Of a stretch of 5,254 nt of DNA, positions 1-5,254 are shown piece by piece (position 1 is the first letter of the stretch; each line of letters begins with the position of its first letter). Position numbers and translations under genes: made by a program. Source of the stretch: Cyanobacteria bacterium K_DeepCast_35m_m2_023 (lineage in GTDB: Bacteria > Cyanobacteriota > Cyanobacteriia > PCC-6307 > Cyanobiaceae); the NCBI GenBank assembly GCA_016882345.1, contig VGQR01000163.1, positions 1 through 5,254 on the forward strand, in the 5' to 3' direction. A model generated the notes under the pieces. The model was not told the DNA's origin. It was given only the letters and a program-made list of their open reading frames with translations, and ran no database searches.

Positions 1-53
1 CGGTGAAGCTCAGCCTGGAGGGGGCGGTGCCGATGCGGTTGCATTGGGCTTGA
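1..53 (+). CDS. C-terminal end of an unidentified protein (partial, cut by the window edge)
   Basis: Only the last 16 full codons are present, ending with TGA at 51-53. The frame beginning at base 3 reads VKLSLEGAVPMRLHWA. Fourteen of these 16 codons end in G or C, matching the codon use of the confident genes here. The competing open frame (base 2, stop at 71-73) has G or C at only about half of its third positions, so I prefer frame 3. The gene would end 16 bp before the TTG start of the next plus-strand gene, so the two may be co-transcribed. Nothing in this tail identifies the product. Confidence 0.45.
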   Translation, partial: VKLSLEGAVPMRLHWA

Positions 54-69
54 CGACGGATCCCCACCT

Positions 70-743
70 TTGAGCGACGCAACCCTGTGGCAGCGGCTGC
101 TGCCCTTGGCCCTGGGCGCGGCCGTGAGCCCCTTGCTGTTGCTGGGTCAGCTCAACGCCTTGACCGGGCCGGGGCGTCCTGGCCAGCAGCTGCGGCGCAG
201 CGGCGCCTATCTGCTGGGCGCCACCCTTGTGGTGCTCTGTTGGACCTGGATCGGCGGCTGGATCGCCGCGCGACGCCCCTGCACCAGAGCGGTCCGGATC
301 CGGTGGCGGCTGTGGTGCAACTGATGTTGGGTTTGGCTCTGGCCTGCCTCGCTTTGCGGATCCTGAGCCCATCCGACAACGGTGCTGTGGCGACTGCTCC
401 CGCCTCTGCCCCCGCTGCCGGACTGGGTTCTGCCCTGCTCGCAGGCAGCAGCCTGATGGCGGTCAACGTGACCTCGTTGGTGCTGTTCCTGCCCGCCTCC
501 CAGGAAGTCGGCCGCTCTGGGCTGCCTTGGTCGCTGCGGCTGGCGGCCTGGCTGCTGCTGGATCTGATCACCTTGACCGCCGTTTGGCTGCCACCGCTGC
601 TGGTGCTGCTGAGCGGCCGAGCAGGGCGGGAATGGTTGCAGATGTTTGGAGGTTGGGTGCAGCGGCACCGCCACGCCATCGATGCTGCCGTGGCGGCGGG
701 CTTTGCGGTTGTGCTGCTGGGACGCGGGCTGTCTGAGCTGTAG
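70..743 (+). pseudogene. Polytopic membrane protein resembling the GAP/LysE-like family, interrupted by a -1 frameshift
   Basis: Two overlapping frames form one membrane protein. Frame 1 starts at TTG 70 and gives a first hydrophobic segment (residues about 8-31, with LLPLALGAAVSPLLLLG) and a second (about 46-67), then hits TGA at 322-324. Frame 3 carries the rest: hydrophobic segments near residues 79-99, 118-142, 150-180 and 200-222, ending at TAG 741-743. One extra base near 265-280, in the GC-rich run GCCGCGCGACGCCCC, would restore a 224-residue protein with about six membrane segments. Size, the N-terminal LLPLALGAAVSP-like motif and the topology resemble GAP-family (SfLAP, LysE-like) inner-membrane proteins. 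That assignment is from memory and the substrate is unknown. I cannot tell a true inactivating mutation from a sequencing error. The start is TTG with no clear Shine-Dalgarno, but the frame is closed by a stop at base 4 and no better start lies between. The stop is 4 bp from that of purB on the opposite strand. Confidence 0.6.
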
Positions 744-764
744 CGGCTTAAATCCCCAGCCGCT
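742..764. terminator. Small inverted repeat at the membrane gene/purB convergent junction
   Basis: AGCGGCT (742-748) and AGCCGCT (758-764) form a perfect 7-bp stem around a 9-base loop. The repeat overlaps the last bases of both converging genes, including the purB stop codon. It would fold in transcripts from either strand and could act as a shared 3' end. There is no following T-run on either strand, so it is not a classical intrinsic terminator, and part of the symmetry may simply reflect coding constraint. Confidence 0.3.
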
Positions 765-2043
765 CCCAGATCACGCCCAGGTTGGCCTGGTGCAGCTCGG
801 TGGCGAAGCACTCGGCCAGTTGGGCCGGGCTCAGCTTGGCGGTGACCTCGGGGTCGGCCTCCAGGTTGGCCCTGAAGTCCCCGCCGGCGGTGTTCCAGGC
901 GGTGTGGGCGTTGCGCTGCACGATGCGGTAGGCGTCTTCGCGACTGATGCCGCTCTCGACCAGGGCCAGCAGCACCCGCTGGCTAAACACCACACCGCCG
1001 TACACGTTCATGTTGCGGGCCATGTTGTCGGGGTAGACCCCGAGCCCTTCGATCACGGCGGTCATCTCGCGCAGCATGAAGTGCAGGGTCGCTGAGCAGT
1101 CGGGCAGCATCATGCGCTCGACCGAGCTGTGGCTGATGTCGCGCTCGTGCCACAGGGCGCAGTTCTCGAGCGCTGCCACCACGTAGCTGCGCAGCACCCG
1201 CGCCAGGCCGCTGATGCGCTCACTGCGGATCGGGTTGCGCTTGTGGGGCATGGCCGAGCTGCCCTTCTGGCCCTTGGCGAAGTTCTCCTCCACCTCGAGC
1301 ACGTCGGTGCGCTGCATGTTGCGGATCTCGGTCGAGAACCGCTCCAGGGCGGCGCCCACCAGCGCCAGGGTTTGCACGTAGTCGGCGTGGCGATCGCGGC
1401 CGATCACCTGAGTGCTGGCCGTGTCGGGCACCAGGCCCAGCTTGGCGCAGGCGATCGCCTCGACCCGAGGGTCGGTGTTGGCGTAAGTGCCCATGGCACC
1501 ACTGATCTGGCCGACGCTGACTGCTGTTTCCAGCCGCTCGAGCCGCTCGCGGTTGCGCTCGACCTCGGCCAGCCAGCCGGCCAACTTGAGGCCGAAGGTG
1601 ATCGGCTCGCCGTGGATCGCGTGGCTGCGGCCGATCATCACCGTGGCCTTGTGCTCGCGGGCCAGCGTGCGAATGGCACCTGCGAGCTTGTCGAGCTCGA
1701 GCCGCAGCAGCGCCACCGACGCCTTCATCTGGAGTGCCAGGCCGGTGTCGAGCACGTCCGAGCTGGTCATGCCCACGTGGATGTAGCGCCCGGCATCACC
1801 CACGTGTTCGTTGACGTTGGTGAGAAAGGCGATCACATCGTGGCGCACCTCAGCCTCGATCTCGAGGATGCGCTCAACCGAGAAGCGGGCCTTCTCCTTG
1901 ATGGTGGCCACCGCTTCGGCGGGCACCCGGCCCAGCTCGCAGTTGGCCTCTGTGGCGGCGATCTCCACATCCAGCCAGCTCTGGAACTTGGCCTCTTCGC
2001 TCCAGAGGTTGCCCATCTCGGGCAGGGTGTAACGCTCGATCAA
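748..2043 (-). CDS. purB: Adenylosuccinate lyase
   Basis: Cytoplasmic enzyme of purine synthesis. It cleaves SAICAR to AICAR and adenylosuccinate to AMP, releasing fumarate each time. The 431 residues match the usual length of the bacterial short PurB type, and the family is unmistakable. The N-terminus MIERYTLPEMGNLW is the standard PurB opening. RHD gives His68, TSSD lies at 93-96, GRSHAIHGEP gives His141 (the catalytic acid in the well-studied bacterial enzymes), and the fumarate-lyase signature GSSAMPHKRNP at 261-271 supplies the catalytic serine on its flexible loop. The start is TTG at 2043-2041. It is chosen because the N-terminus aligns exactly with the family, although no clear Shine-Dalgarno precedes it. 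A small unknown gene lies 58 bp upstream on the same strand and may be co-transcribed. A TACATT hexamer (minus strand, 2077-2072) in that gap is the only -10-like sequence I see there. Two HIP1 octamers lie inside the gene. Confidence 0.97.
   Translation of the reverse strand: MIERYTLPEMGNLWSEEAKFQSWLDVEIAATEANCELGRVPAEAVATIKEKARFSVERILEIEAEVRHDVIAFLTNVNEHVGDAGRYIHVGMTSSDVLDTGLALQMKASVALLRLELDKLAGAIRTLAREHKATVMIGRSHAIHGEPITFGLKLAGWLAEVERNRERLERLETAVSVGQISGAMGTYANTDPRVEAIACAKLGLVPDTASTQVIGRDRHADYVQTLALVGAALERFSTEIRNMQRTDVLEVEENFAKGQKGSSAMPHKRNPIRSERISGLARVLRSYVVAALENCALWHERDISHSSVERMMLPDCSATLHFMLREMTAVIEGLGVYPDNMARNMNVYGGVVFSQRVLLALVESGISREDAYRIVQRNAHTAWNTAGGDFRANLEADPEVTAKLSPAQLAECFATELHQANLGVIWERLGI
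1390..1397. repeat. HIP1 octamer GCGATCGC
   Basis: Perfect copy of the Highly Iterated Palindrome 1, a short palindrome over-represented in many cyanobacterial genomes, here inside purB. Its role is not settled. It is useful mainly as a taxonomic marker. Confidence 0.75.
1451..1458. repeat. HIP1 octamer GCGATCGC
   Basis: Second perfect HIP1 copy inside purB, 61 bp from the first. The flanks extend the palindrome to GGCGATCGCC, a common extended form of HIP1. Confidence 0.75.
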
Positions 2044-2100
2044 GGCCGCCGCGGGGGCTCACATCCAGACCAATGTATGGGGCGCCCGAACTGGCCCCGC

Positions 2101-2352
2101 TCAGCTGGCCTTGGTCAGCCGGCGGTGAGGCACCTCCCAGTGAACCAGTTGGCCCCAGGCTTGCTGGCGCACCCAGCAGCGGCCGCCATGGCAGTGGATC
2201 AGCTGGAACGGGGGTAGATCATCCGGTTGGTTCACCAGCTTGACAAAGCTGCCTGGCAGCAGCAGCTCGACCACATTGGTGATGCCACGGGACTGGTTTC
2301 GGCGCGCGGTGTGCTGCGGGCTTGAGCTGGATTCGGAGCGCCTGATGGCCAT
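2101..2352 (-). CDS. Small conserved-looking protein of unknown function
   Basis: An 83-residue reading frame from ATG 2352 to TGA 2103-2101. I do not recognise a named family. The first 25 or so residues (Ser, Arg and Gln rich) look disordered. The rest looks structured: VVELLLPGSFVKLVNQ, then PPFQLIHCHGGRCWVRQQAW, then LVHWEVPHRRL. The short alternating strands, Gly turns and Trp residues suggest a small SH3-like beta barrel, but this is inference. Two cysteines (54 and 59) flank HGGR. The start is uncertain: a GTG at 2274 would give a 57-residue protein holding only the structured part, and neither start has a good Shine-Dalgarno. G/C-rich third positions and protein-like composition support real coding. 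It sits head-to-head with tlyA and 57 bp ahead of purB on the same strand, so it may lead a purB operon. No signal peptide or membrane segment is visible. Confidence 0.65.
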   Translation of the reverse strand: MAIRRSESSSSPQHTARRNQSRGITNVVELLLPGSFVKLVNQPDDLPPFQLIHCHGGRCWVRQQAWGQLVHWEVPHRRLTKAS

Positions 2353-2416
2353 GGCGACGGTGTTGTCCCGTTGTTTGCGCAATCCTCCGGTGGTTTTTGT
2401 GCCGGCTTGAACTTCG

Positions 2417-2432
2417 ACGGAATCTGTTCCGT
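2417..2432. promoter_or_regulatory. Perfect 6-4-6 inverted repeat upstream of tlyA (candidate operator)
   Basis: ACGGAATCTGTTCCGT is a perfect inverted repeat (ACGGAA / TTCCGT, 4-base spacer). It lies in the divergent region between the small gene's ATG (2352) and tlyA. It ends 15 bp before the upstream ATG at 2448 and 51 bp before the preferred ATG at 2484. Length and symmetry suit a dimeric DNA-binding regulator, but it does not match the NtcA (GTA-N8-TAC) or cyanobacterial LexA patterns. No convincing -35/-10 pair could be placed beside it. It could also be chance or an RNA hairpin in the leader. Confidence 0.35.
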
Positions 2433-2483
2433 TTCCTGTGAGGATTAATGACGGGACGCAACGCTGTGTTGCAGGCTGAGGTG

Positions 2484-3338
2484 ATGGCACGCAAACAGCG
2501 GCTGGATCTGGAGCTCGTGGCCCGGGGCCTGGCGGACAGTCGCCAGCGGGCTCAACAGCTGATTCGTGCGGGTCTGGTGCGCAGCGGTGATCAGGTTCTC
2601 GACAAACCCGGCAGCGAGGTGCGTCCCGAAACACCCCTGCAGGTTCAGCAGCAGCCTCGGTTCGTCTCGCGCGGTGGCGAAAAGCTTGCAGCGGCACTCG
2701 AGGCCTTTCGCCTTCCTCTGGCCGGACGGGTCTGCCTCGACGGCGGGATCTCGACCGGTGGCTTCAGTGATTGTTTGCTGCAGGCGGGCGCCAGCCGGAT
2801 CTATGGCATCGATGTCGGCTACGGCCAGACAGCCTGGGGCTTGCGCAGCGACCCCCGCGTCGTCCTCAAGGAGCGCACCAATCTGCGCTATCTCAGCTCG
2901 GATCAGCTCTACGGACCTGAGGACCCTTGGCCCGATTTGGCCGTGGCAGATGTCTCCTTCATTTCGCTGACGCTGGTGCTGCCCGCCCTGCTGCGGCTAT
3001 TGCGGCCGGCGGCAACGGCGGATGATCGCCGCGAGCTGGTGGTGTTGGTCAAACCCCAGTTCGAGGTGGGTCGTGATCGGGTCGGCAAGGGGGGGGTGGT
3101 GCGCGATCCGGGTGCCCATCAAGAGGCCATTGAGCGCGTGATTGTGGCGGCCTCGGAACTGCAGCTCCAGCCCGCCGGTTTGATTGCCTCACCGATCACC
3201 GGGCCCGCCGGCAATCACGAGTATTTGCTGTGGCTTTGTGGTGGGCCAGAGGCTGGATCGCAGGACCAACACAAAACCGGATCCCCCCTTCATGTTGAGG
3301 GGATCCGGCAATTGGTGGAGCTGACGCTGGCGAACTGA
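2484..3338 (+). CDS. tlyA: TlyA-family rRNA (cytidine-2'-O)-methyltransferase (hemolysin A-like)
   Basis: TlyA enzymes are SAM-dependent 2'-O-methyltransferases acting on 16S and/or 23S rRNA cytidines; the old 'hemolysin' label is historical. From ATG 2484 the protein has 284 residues. Residues about 5-52 are an S4 RNA-binding domain opening MARKQRLDLELVARGL. An FtsJ/RrmJ-type Rossmann domain follows: GGEKL (Lys67), the SAM-binding loop LDGGISTGGF (85-94), ERTNLR, ADVSFISL (Asp156), VKPQFEVG (Lys190) and NHEYLLWL (Glu246). Together these give the K-D-K-E catalytic set. A tail of about 30 residues ends in a helix-like IRQLVELTL. I chose ATG 2484 because it matches the family N-terminus and an AGG lies 8 bases before it. 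ATG 2448, preceded by GAGGA, would add 12 residues and remains possible. Whether it acts on 16S, 23S or both cannot be read from the sequence. It is divergent from the small gene and convergent with glnB. Confidence 0.93.
   Translation: MARKQRLDLELVARGLADSRQRAQQLIRAGLVRSGDQVLDKPGSEVRPETPLQVQQQPRFVSRGGEKLAAALEAFRLPLAGRVCLDGGISTGGFSDCLLQAGASRIYGIDVGYGQTAWGLRSDPRVVLKERTNLRYLSSDQLYGPEDPWPDLAVADVSFISLTLVLPALLRLLRPAATADDRRELVVLVKPQFEVGRDRVGKGGVVRDPGAHQEAIERVIVAASELQLQPAGLIASPITGPAGNHEYLLWLCGGPEAGSQDQHKTGSPLHVEGIRQLVELTLAN
3277..3308. repeat. Strong 10-bp-stem hairpin inside the 3' end of tlyA
   Basis: CCGGATCCCC (3277-3286) and GGGGATCCGG (3299-3308) are exact reverse complements around a 12-base loop. 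The loop also holds TCA/TGA, which could extend the stem after a bulge. The hairpin lies within the translated region, 28 bp before the tlyA stop codon, and no T-run follows. A third GGATCC follows at 3341-3346, just after the stop. It might stabilise the 3' end of the mRNA or pause transcription ahead of the convergent glnB gene. That role is inference; the symmetry is plain in the sequence. Confidence 0.55.
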
Positions 3339-3378
3339 AGGGATCCAGTCCAACCTGTGTCGTGCAGGCCGTGGCGGC

Positions 3379-3841
<463 letters not shown>

Positions 3842-3884
3842 TGCTTTTTAGGCGATGGTCGCTGGGCTGCTGCCTAAGGTTGCC

Positions 3885-3896
3885 CCTGGATCCAGG
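3885..3896. repeat. 12-bp perfect palindrome just upstream of queF
   Basis: CCTGGATCCAGG is a perfect 12-bp palindrome ending 5 bp before the queF GTG. It covers the position where a Shine-Dalgarno would be expected, and none is seen. It is one of eight GGATCC-centred sites in the window. Possible roles are a regulator site or a structure limiting queF translation; chance is also possible. Confidence 0.4.
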
Positions 3897-3901
3897 TTCC
3901 C

Positions 3902-4306
3902 GTGACGACCAACGCCCAGACCCAGGCGCCCCTCTATGGCGAGAGGGCCATCGCCGAGGCAGAACTCATCTGTTTCGAAAACCCAAAGCCTGCGCGCCCC
4001 TACGAGATCGCGATCGAACTGCCCGAGTTCACCTGCAAGTGCCCGTTTTCGGGTTATCCAGATTTTGCTGTGCTGCGACTGCTCTACCAGCCGGGTCCGC
4101 GGGTGGTGGAACTGAAGGCGATCAAGCTCTACGTCAACAGCTATCGCGACCGCAGCATCTCCCATGAGGAAGTGACCAACCGCATCGTCGACGACCTTGT
4201 TGCCGCCCTCGATCCTCAGTGGTTGCAGTTAGAAGCCGATTTCAATCCCCGCGGCAATGTGCACACGGTTGTTCGGGTAAGCCACGGCACCCGCTTGCCT
4301 TGCTAG
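3902..4306 (+). CDS. queF: NADPH-dependent 7-cyano-7-deazaguanine reductase (preQ0 reductase, type I)
   Basis: QueF reduces the nitrile of preQ0 to the aminomethyl group of preQ1 with two NADPH, a late step in making the queuosine base placed in the tRNA wobble position. The 134 residues match the short unimodal type of the T-fold superfamily. [13 protein letters not shown] (43-55) supplies the nucleophilic Cys47 and Asp54, seven residues apart as in the Bacillus subtilis enzyme (Cys55 and Asp62). ELKAIKLY (70-77) is the family NADPH-binding motif, and His88 in ISHEE and [11 protein letters not shown] near the end also fit. The start is GTG 3902, and the first 10 or so residues are a non-conserved lead-in. 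No Shine-Dalgarno is visible, and a 12-bp palindrome sits in that place. I looked for a preQ1 riboswitch upstream and saw none. The stop TAG (4304-4306) interlocks with that of ccs1 on the other strand. There is no adjacent queuosine gene. Confidence 0.96.
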   Translation: MTTNAQTQAPLYGERAIAEAELICFENPKPARPYEIAIELPEFTCKCPFSGYPDFAVLRLLYQPGPRVVELKAIKLYVNSYRDRSISHEEVTNRIVDDLVAALDPQWLQLEADFNPRGNVHTVVRVSHGTRLPC

Positions 4307-5254
4307 AGGGCGGCCAGCAGCACGGGTAGCTCTCGGGCGAAGGCGGTGAGGTTGCGGTTGCATAGGCCTGCCACGTGCAGGTTGTCCCCCTCAGCGATCG
4401 CCCACAGCTGCCGGGTGGCGATCAGGCTCAGCCCACCACCCAGCAGGAACAGGGCAAACCCGCCATAGACCAACGGCACGCCGGGATCCCGTTTGAGCAG
4501 GATGCCGCTGGCCGGCAGCACCGCTGCCACCCTGATCGGCAGACCGGACACCTCGAGGGGGTCGCCGCCCACGCTGATCAGGCCCAGGGATTGGCCATCG
4601 GGCCCATAGACCTCGACGGGACCGGTTTCGCTGCTGAGGGTCAGCAGCACCGGATCGCTGCCGTCGGGGCGGGTCGGCAGCACCAGGCCCCAGATCTGTT
4701 CACCCAATTGGGGAAAGCTCTGCAGTGGCAGCTGCAGCACGGGGCTGCGGCCGAGCTGGATGTCGATCGCCGCCAGGGCCCAGTCGGCCTGATACAACGT
4801 GATGCCCCGGTAGCGCAGCGGGTGGTTCACGCTGATCTGTGCCTCTTTGAGCAGCGCTGGTGGTGGTTGCGGGGCGTCGGTGTCGGCAGTGGCTGGTCCG
4901 CTGCCCGCCAGCAGTTTGAGATCGGAGCTGAATTGCTCCGGCCGTCCAGCCGGGTCCCGCTGCACGGCGAAGTGCACCAGCTCCAGATTGAGCTGGCTGC
5001 GGCCGCGGCTGTCGAGCAGATCCAGGGTGCGCCCTGGGGCCAGAAACTGTTCGACCCGCTGGCCGCCCAAGTTGCCCCAGGCCGCCCCCAGCATCAGCAC
5101 CACCATGCCGGCGTGAACCAGCAGAGGCCCGACACGGCCTAGAACACCGCGGCGGGCCGCCAGACGCCCGTCCTGCCGCTTCAGTTGCCAACCCTGCTGG
5201 CGCAGCAGGGTTTCGAGGTGGTCTAGGCCCTGGCCGGCCTCGGCCAGATCGAGG
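4303..5254 (-). CDS. ccs1: Cytochrome c biogenesis protein Ccs1 (ResB family), C-terminal part, cut by the window edge
   Basis: Ccs1 (ResB) works with CcsA in System II cytochrome c maturation, carrying heme across the membrane and attaching it to apocytochromes in the thylakoid lumen. The frame stays open to the right edge; 316 residues plus the stop are visible, so the N-terminal membrane segments are missing (the family is about 400-450 residues long). Visible residues about 42-62 form a membrane segment, [16 protein letters not shown], with a His that looks like the conserved one. A large lumenal domain follows, with a Pro/Ala-rich low-complexity insert near 117-135. The ResB hallmark [17 protein letters not shown] is at 142-158. 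Near the end, [12 protein letters not shown] leads into the last membrane segment (about 260-280), then a short soluble tail. The ATG at 5106 is internal, because family sequence continues upstream of it. The stop TAG lies on the CTAG shared with queF. A HIP1 octamer (4394-4401) falls inside the gene. Confidence 0.93.
   Translation of the reverse strand, partial: LDLAEAGQGLDHLETLLRQQGWQLKRQDGRLAARRGVLGRVGPLLVHAGMVVLMLGAAWGNLGGQRVEQFLAPGRTLDLLDSRGRSQLNLELVHFAVQRDPAGRPEQFSSDLKLLAGSGPATADTDAPQPPPALLKEAQISVNHPLRYRGITLYQADWALAAIDIQLGRSPVLQLPLQSFPQLGEQIWGLVLPTRPDGSDPVLLTLSSETGPVEVYGPDGQSLGLISVGGDPLEVSGLPIRVAAVLPASGILLKRDPGVPLVYGGFALFLLGGGLSLIATRQLWAIAEGDNLHVAGLCNRNLTAFARELPVLLAAL
4394..4401. repeat. 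HIP1 octamer GCGATCGC
   Basis: Third perfect HIP1 copy in the window, within the ccs1 coding sequence. Three copies in about 5 kb is well above what base composition alone predicts (about 0.2 by a rough estimate at 66% GC). Confidence 0.75.

Noticed and set aside
2..73. Upstream gene ending at TGA 71-73, overlapping the TTG start at 70
   Set aside because: The overlap would be attractive for translational coupling, but this frame has poor third-position G/C and a Gly-rich, unstructured product compared with the frame ending at 53.
264..281. Programmed -1 ribosomal frameshift in the membrane gene
   Set aside because: No X XXY YYZ slippery heptamer or obvious downstream pseudoknot was found in the crossover region. 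A deletion or sequence error is simpler.
87..743. Independent 218-residue protein starting at ATG 87
   Set aside because: The first 60 or so residues are Arg/Ala-rich and unlike a membrane protein, while frame 1 over the same bases gives proper membrane segments. The later part is better explained as the continuation of the frameshifted gene.
2079..2098. Hairpin in the purB leader (GGGGC/GCCCC)
   Set aside because: A 5-bp stem in GC-rich DNA is expected by chance, and nothing else supports regulation there.
1129..2217. Long plus-strand open frame of 362 codons opposite purB
   Set aside because: It is the mirror of purB codons in a high-GC genome. Its product has low-complexity, His/Gly/Leu-rich composition and no family features, while the minus strand encodes an unmistakable PurB.
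2101..2697. 198-codon minus-strand frame as one long gene
   Set aside because: Its first 115 codons or so run antisense to the start of tlyA and across the divergent intergenic region, with unprotein-like Pro/Arg-rich sequence. Only the last 83 codons look coding.
3339..3378. Intrinsic terminator between tlyA and glnB
   Set aside because: Only a 4-bp stem (CCTG/CAGG, 3354-3367) without a T-run occurs in this 40-bp gap, too weak to call.
3842..3901. preQ1 riboswitch ahead of queF
   Set aside because: The short leader lacks the recognisable preQ1-I core and A-rich tail, and no matching hairpin/pseudoknot pattern is visible.
4375..5142. 255-codon plus-strand frame opposite ccs1
   Set aside because: Gln/His-rich shadow of ccs1 without motifs. 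The minus strand has clear ResB hallmarks.

Overview
The window looks like chromosomal DNA of a high-GC cyanobacterium, most likely the picocyanobacterial Synechococcus/Cyanobium lineage. The evidence is a cyanobacterial-type PII protein (GlnB) with an NtcA-type promoter, a Ccs1/ResB cytochrome c maturation protein, a short (type I) QueF, strong G/C preference at third codon positions, and three copies of the cyanobacterial HIP1 octamer GCGATCGC (1390, 1451, 4394). HIP1 argues mildly for a Cyanobium or freshwater-like member, because many open-ocean strains lack it. This placement is inferred from protein character, not from a database search.

Layout, left to right: (1) the last 16 codons of an unidentified plus-strand gene (1-53); (2) a plus-strand membrane protein resembling the GAP/LysE-like family (70-743), broken by one -1 frameshift; (3) purB on the minus strand (748-2043), 4 bp from the previous gene's stop; (4) a small minus-strand gene of unknown function (2101-2352) upstream of purB and possibly co-transcribed with it; (5) a 95-131 bp divergent intergenic region with inverted repeats; (6) tlyA on the plus strand (2484-3338); (7) glnB on the minus strand (3379-3717); (8) a 184-bp regulatory region carrying a perfect NtcA box; (9) queF on the plus strand (3902-4306); (10) the C-terminal 316 residues of ccs1 on the minus strand (4303 to the right edge), whose stop codon interlocks with that of queF at a shared CTAG.

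The genes are housekeeping functions rather than one pathway: purine synthesis (PurB), rRNA methylation (TlyA), nitrogen/carbon/energy signalling (PII), tRNA queuosine synthesis (QueF) and cytochrome c maturation in the thylakoid (Ccs1). Strands alternate, and the three tail-to-tail junctions are very tight (4 bp, 40 bp and a 4-bp overlap), which is typical of a streamlined genome. No stretch above 300 bp lacks a gene. I found no tRNA, rRNA, CRISPR array, insertion sequence or phage gene, and no convincing new multi-gene system. The points most worth a second look are the frameshifted membrane gene, the regulatory architecture of the glnB promoter, phenylalanine in place of tyrosine at PII residue 51, the uncharacterised small gene beside purB, and the cluster of palindromic GGATCC elements at the end of tlyA.
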